Positions 32,013 through 33,717 of a DNA stretch of 33,717 nucleotides are shown here, piece by piece. The stretch spans positions 1 to 33,717 of IMG/VR virus record IMGVR_UViG_3300025141_000399. The stretch is one strand, 5' to 3'. How positions within the stretch are numbered: position 1 is the first letter of the stretch; each line of letters starts with the position of its first letter. A program made the translations under genes and the position numbers. The notes beneath the pieces are model-generated. The model worked only from the letters and a program-made list of their open reading frames with translations, was not told the DNA's origin and searched no databases. Source of the stretch: a virus.

Positions 32013-33633
32013 ATGTCCAGATAGCATGGGATTCGGCCATTGACCATTCCATGCCAGCTTCAGTTAAGATTTGATCTACTCTACGGTCGACTCCTGAGTT
32101 CTCTAAAGTTTGAACTCCTACATAGACTGAAGTATCACGATTAATTCCATTACCAACAAGAGGTCTGTAAGCACAGTTTTTCATGTTGACACCAAGCATC
32201 TTCACATTTGTACCATCAAGGTGAATATTGCGAGCAACATTCATATCTCCGTATACAGTTGAAATTGTAGTTACATCAACACCAAATACCTTCTTTCTTC
32301 CAGTTAATGACATCTCAGCCCTTCCAACACCTTTAGTTGAATCAGAAGCTGTAGTATCTGCAGTACCTCCAGTAAACGGCTGTATTGAACCAATGTTATT
32401 AGCAAAGTATCCACTTAGCTTATGCAACCAATTATAAACTGCTGTATTACAGAAGAATATAGTTGCTTGACTATTATTATAGCGAGGATCAACATAGCTA
32501 GACAAATCATCAAGAAAGTCATCTTGAGTTTTTGTAGATGTACTTAAACTAAATGTATTACCATAACTAGTAATATAGTCTACTGCGCCTTGAGTGTAGT
32601 TAATTCCACCTGTAGAATCTTCATACTGACTACCAAATAATATTGATGTTTCAATGTCCCACTTATGCTCAATCAACTTTTCCTTCCATACACGAGCCCA
32701 CTCATTTGGTTCAAACTTCAATACAGTAGCTCTGGCCGTATTGGTCATTGCCATTGAAGTCTTCCAAATTTGTGTTACTCCGTATTGAGAAGCATAAGGC
32801 TGATCTACCCAAGTCTCTGGAAATCCAGATCCTTCTTGGTGAGCTGTACCAACTACATAACTTCTAGATGGTTCAAGTACAGAATGTATAGCTTGATCAG
32901 AAACTACTTCATCACCATCAACTGCATTCCCAGGACTAAAGTTATCAGCATCCCATCCAGATAATTCAGGAGCAGTACCACTAGTTGCCCTTACTACCTT
33001 TCCAGTTATTAAAGCTGGATATTTACTATCTATGGCTGCTCCACTGCTAGGAGAAGTATCAACTTCAGTAATACGTATTAATATATAATCAGAACCCCAA
33101 TTAGCAGCTGTATATGTAGCACTATTCATAGGTACTTTTACAAGTTGACCTGGTAAGAAGAATTGAGGTGTAGTACCGCTAACACCTACATCAACTTTAT
33201 TATTTGTTTGTCCATATACATTCTGTATGTTGCCCTGGCTTTTATAATCGCCAGCCATATAGAGCTTTACTGTATCATCAGCTACTACAGGTGTCCCTCC
33301 ATCATTAGATGCAGTTAATGTAGCATCTCCAAATGAATCTGCTCCTGCACTAGTAACGAATCCCATACAATATGCATATCTCTTGTGAAACGAAGGGCGT
33401 TTCTCAGTAAATTTAAACTGAGGATCGTCCGTTGGTTTCTTTGCCACCTTACTTACGAATCTAAAGAACGGATCTTGAGGGATGGCCAGCTCAGATACTC
33501 TACTACCAAAGTTATACCTTCTACGTATATCTCCAGTAGCCAAGCTATTACTTGCACCTGGGCCTATCCCTGCATCATAATCTGCTACAGTTAGATTGGT
33601 GTTCGGGGTAATGACCGATAAAAAATCAGACAT
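32011..33633 (-). CDS. Major capsid protein (HK97-fold type)
   Basis: This encodes 540 residues; AAAAGGAG lies just before the ATG at 33633. The N-terminal part carries SRVSELAIPQDPFFRFVSKV followed by a basic KFTEKRPSFHKRYAY strand; the centre includes a long helix region (WARVWKEKLIEHKWDIETSI) and LHKLSGYFANNIGS; the C-terminal half has GRKKVFGVDVTTISTVYGDM and ends in a helix EWSMAESHAIWT. This arrangement of long central helix, beta-hinge and conserved C-terminal strands fits HK97-type capsid proteins of environmental phages. It forms the icosahedral shell. It sits between a probable scaffold or protease gene (only its end is present) and a decoration gene, the normal order. No extra surface domain was recognised. 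Confidence 0.85.
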   Translation of the reverse strand: MSDFLSVITPNTNLTVADYDAGIGPGASNSLATGDIRRRYNFGSRVSELAIPQDPFFRFVSKVAKKPTDDPQFKFTEKRPSFHKRYAYCMGFVTSAGADSFGDATLTASNDGGTPVVADDTVKLYMAGDYKSQGNIQNVYGQTNNKVDVGVSGTTPQFFLPGQLVKVPMNSATYTAANWGSDYILIRITEVDTSPSSGAAIDSKYPALITGKVVRATSGTAPELSGWDADNFSPGNAVDGDEVVSDQAIHSVLEPSRSYVVGTAHQEGSGFPETWVDQPYASQYGVTQIWKTSMAMTNTARATVLKFEPNEWARVWKEKLIEHKWDIETSILFGSQYEDSTGGINYTQGAVDYITSYGNTFSLSTSTKTQDDFLDDLSSYVDPRYNNSQATIFFCNTAVYNWLHKLSGYFANNIGSIQPFTGGTADTTASDSTKGVGRAEMSLTGRKKVFGVDVTTISTVYGDMNVARNIHLDGTNVKMLGVNMKNCAYRPLVGNGINRDTSVYVGVQTLENSGVDRRVDQILTEAGMEWSMAESHAIWT

Positions 33634-33653
33634 ATCGAACTCCTTTTAATTAA

Positions 33654-33688
33654 GTTCAGGTAGCACTTATAATTTTAACTACCCGAAC
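33654..33688 (-). promoter_or_regulatory. Stem-loop before the capsid gene, containing the upstream stop codon
   Basis: In the leftward RNA GUUCGGGUAG pairs with CUACCUGAAC over ten positions (one G-U) with a 15-base loop. The UAG stop of the upstream gene lies in the first arm. The stem ends about 10 bases before the AAAAGGAG of the capsid gene. The G-U pair forms only in this strand. It may be a processing or mRNA-stabilising hairpin that helps raise capsid yield. Confidence 0.65.
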
Positions 33689-33717
33689 AGGTTATCTAAA
33701 TCACCGTCAGTGCCCAT
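33679..33717 (-). CDS. C-terminal end of an upstream gene (scaffold/protease position), partial
   Basis: Only twelve codons are inside the window, ending DGDLDNLFG and a TAG stop at 33679-33681. The acidic end with DNLFG and the position directly before the capsid gene suggest a scaffolding protein or capsid assembly protease. The identity cannot be shown from this fragment; the ATG at the very edge is probably internal. Confidence 0.45.
   Translation of the reverse strand: MGTDGDLDNLFG

Noticed and set aside
1-33717. tRNA genes, CRISPR arrays, insertion sequences, integrase/attachment sites
   Set aside because: No cloverleaf-like segments, regular repeat-spacer arrays, transposase genes or terminal inverted repeats were seen; the zinc ribbon in the phosphatase fusion is not part of a transposase.

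Overview
This window is part of the genome of a tailed double-stranded DNA bacteriophage (Caudoviricetes). It is AT-rich, almost wall-to-wall coding, and uses TGA as a normal stop. Gene content suggests a short-tailed, podovirus-like phage of the kind mostly known from aquatic metagenomes: an HK97-type capsid protein, small head-tail adaptors, a probable tail-hub protein, and very large internal virion proteins with no long tape-measure, sheath or tube genes. That assignment is inferred, because the portal and terminase lie outside the window. The host cannot be determined.

Layout. Bases 1-1345 are the end of a rightward DNA-metabolism cluster: the C-terminal part of a DNA methyltransferase, a small coiled-coil protein, a PD-(D/E)XK nuclease of Holliday-junction-resolvase type, and a 61-residue unknown. 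A hairpin at 1356-1381 separates it from a convergent leftward block that fills the rest of the window. Read in its own direction (from 33.7 kb down to 1.4 kb), this late block encodes: the tail end of an upstream gene (scaffold or protease position); the major capsid protein; a decoration-like protein; a 703-residue structural protein with duplicated coiled-coil segments; three head-tail or tail proteins; a small virion protein; two giant LamG-domain adhesins; a lysis cassette (two small membrane proteins and a lysozyme-like enzyme); a zinc-ribbon/metallophosphatase fusion; a membrane protein; a beta-rich small protein; a probable tail-hub protein; a fibre with a possible self-cleaving chaperone end; Cys-rich, Gly-rich and coiled-coil virion proteins; then the 3015-residue and 939-residue proteins.

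The most interesting gene is the 3015-residue protein (4202-13249), over a quarter of the window. By eye it carries, in the right order, features of the two-barrel RNA polymerases that crAss-like phages package in their virions: a Lys-containing segment (K1725/K1729), an R-x-P segment (R2090/P2092) and a DxDxDK motif (D2246, D2248, D2250, K2251). With its position at the end of the virion operon and the following 939-residue protein bearing a late hydrophobic segment, this suggests an injected polymerase and a membrane-associated partner that start early transcription. This is inference and needs profile or structure comparison.

The late block is tightly packed. Seven junctions (one of them for a proposed 25-codon ORF) have the form TAATG, in which stop and start share one base, pointing to translational coupling. 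Two hairpins flank the capsid and decoration genes. Their G-U pairs form only in the leftward transcript, so they probably act in RNA to set the dosage of capsid proteins relative to downstream genes.
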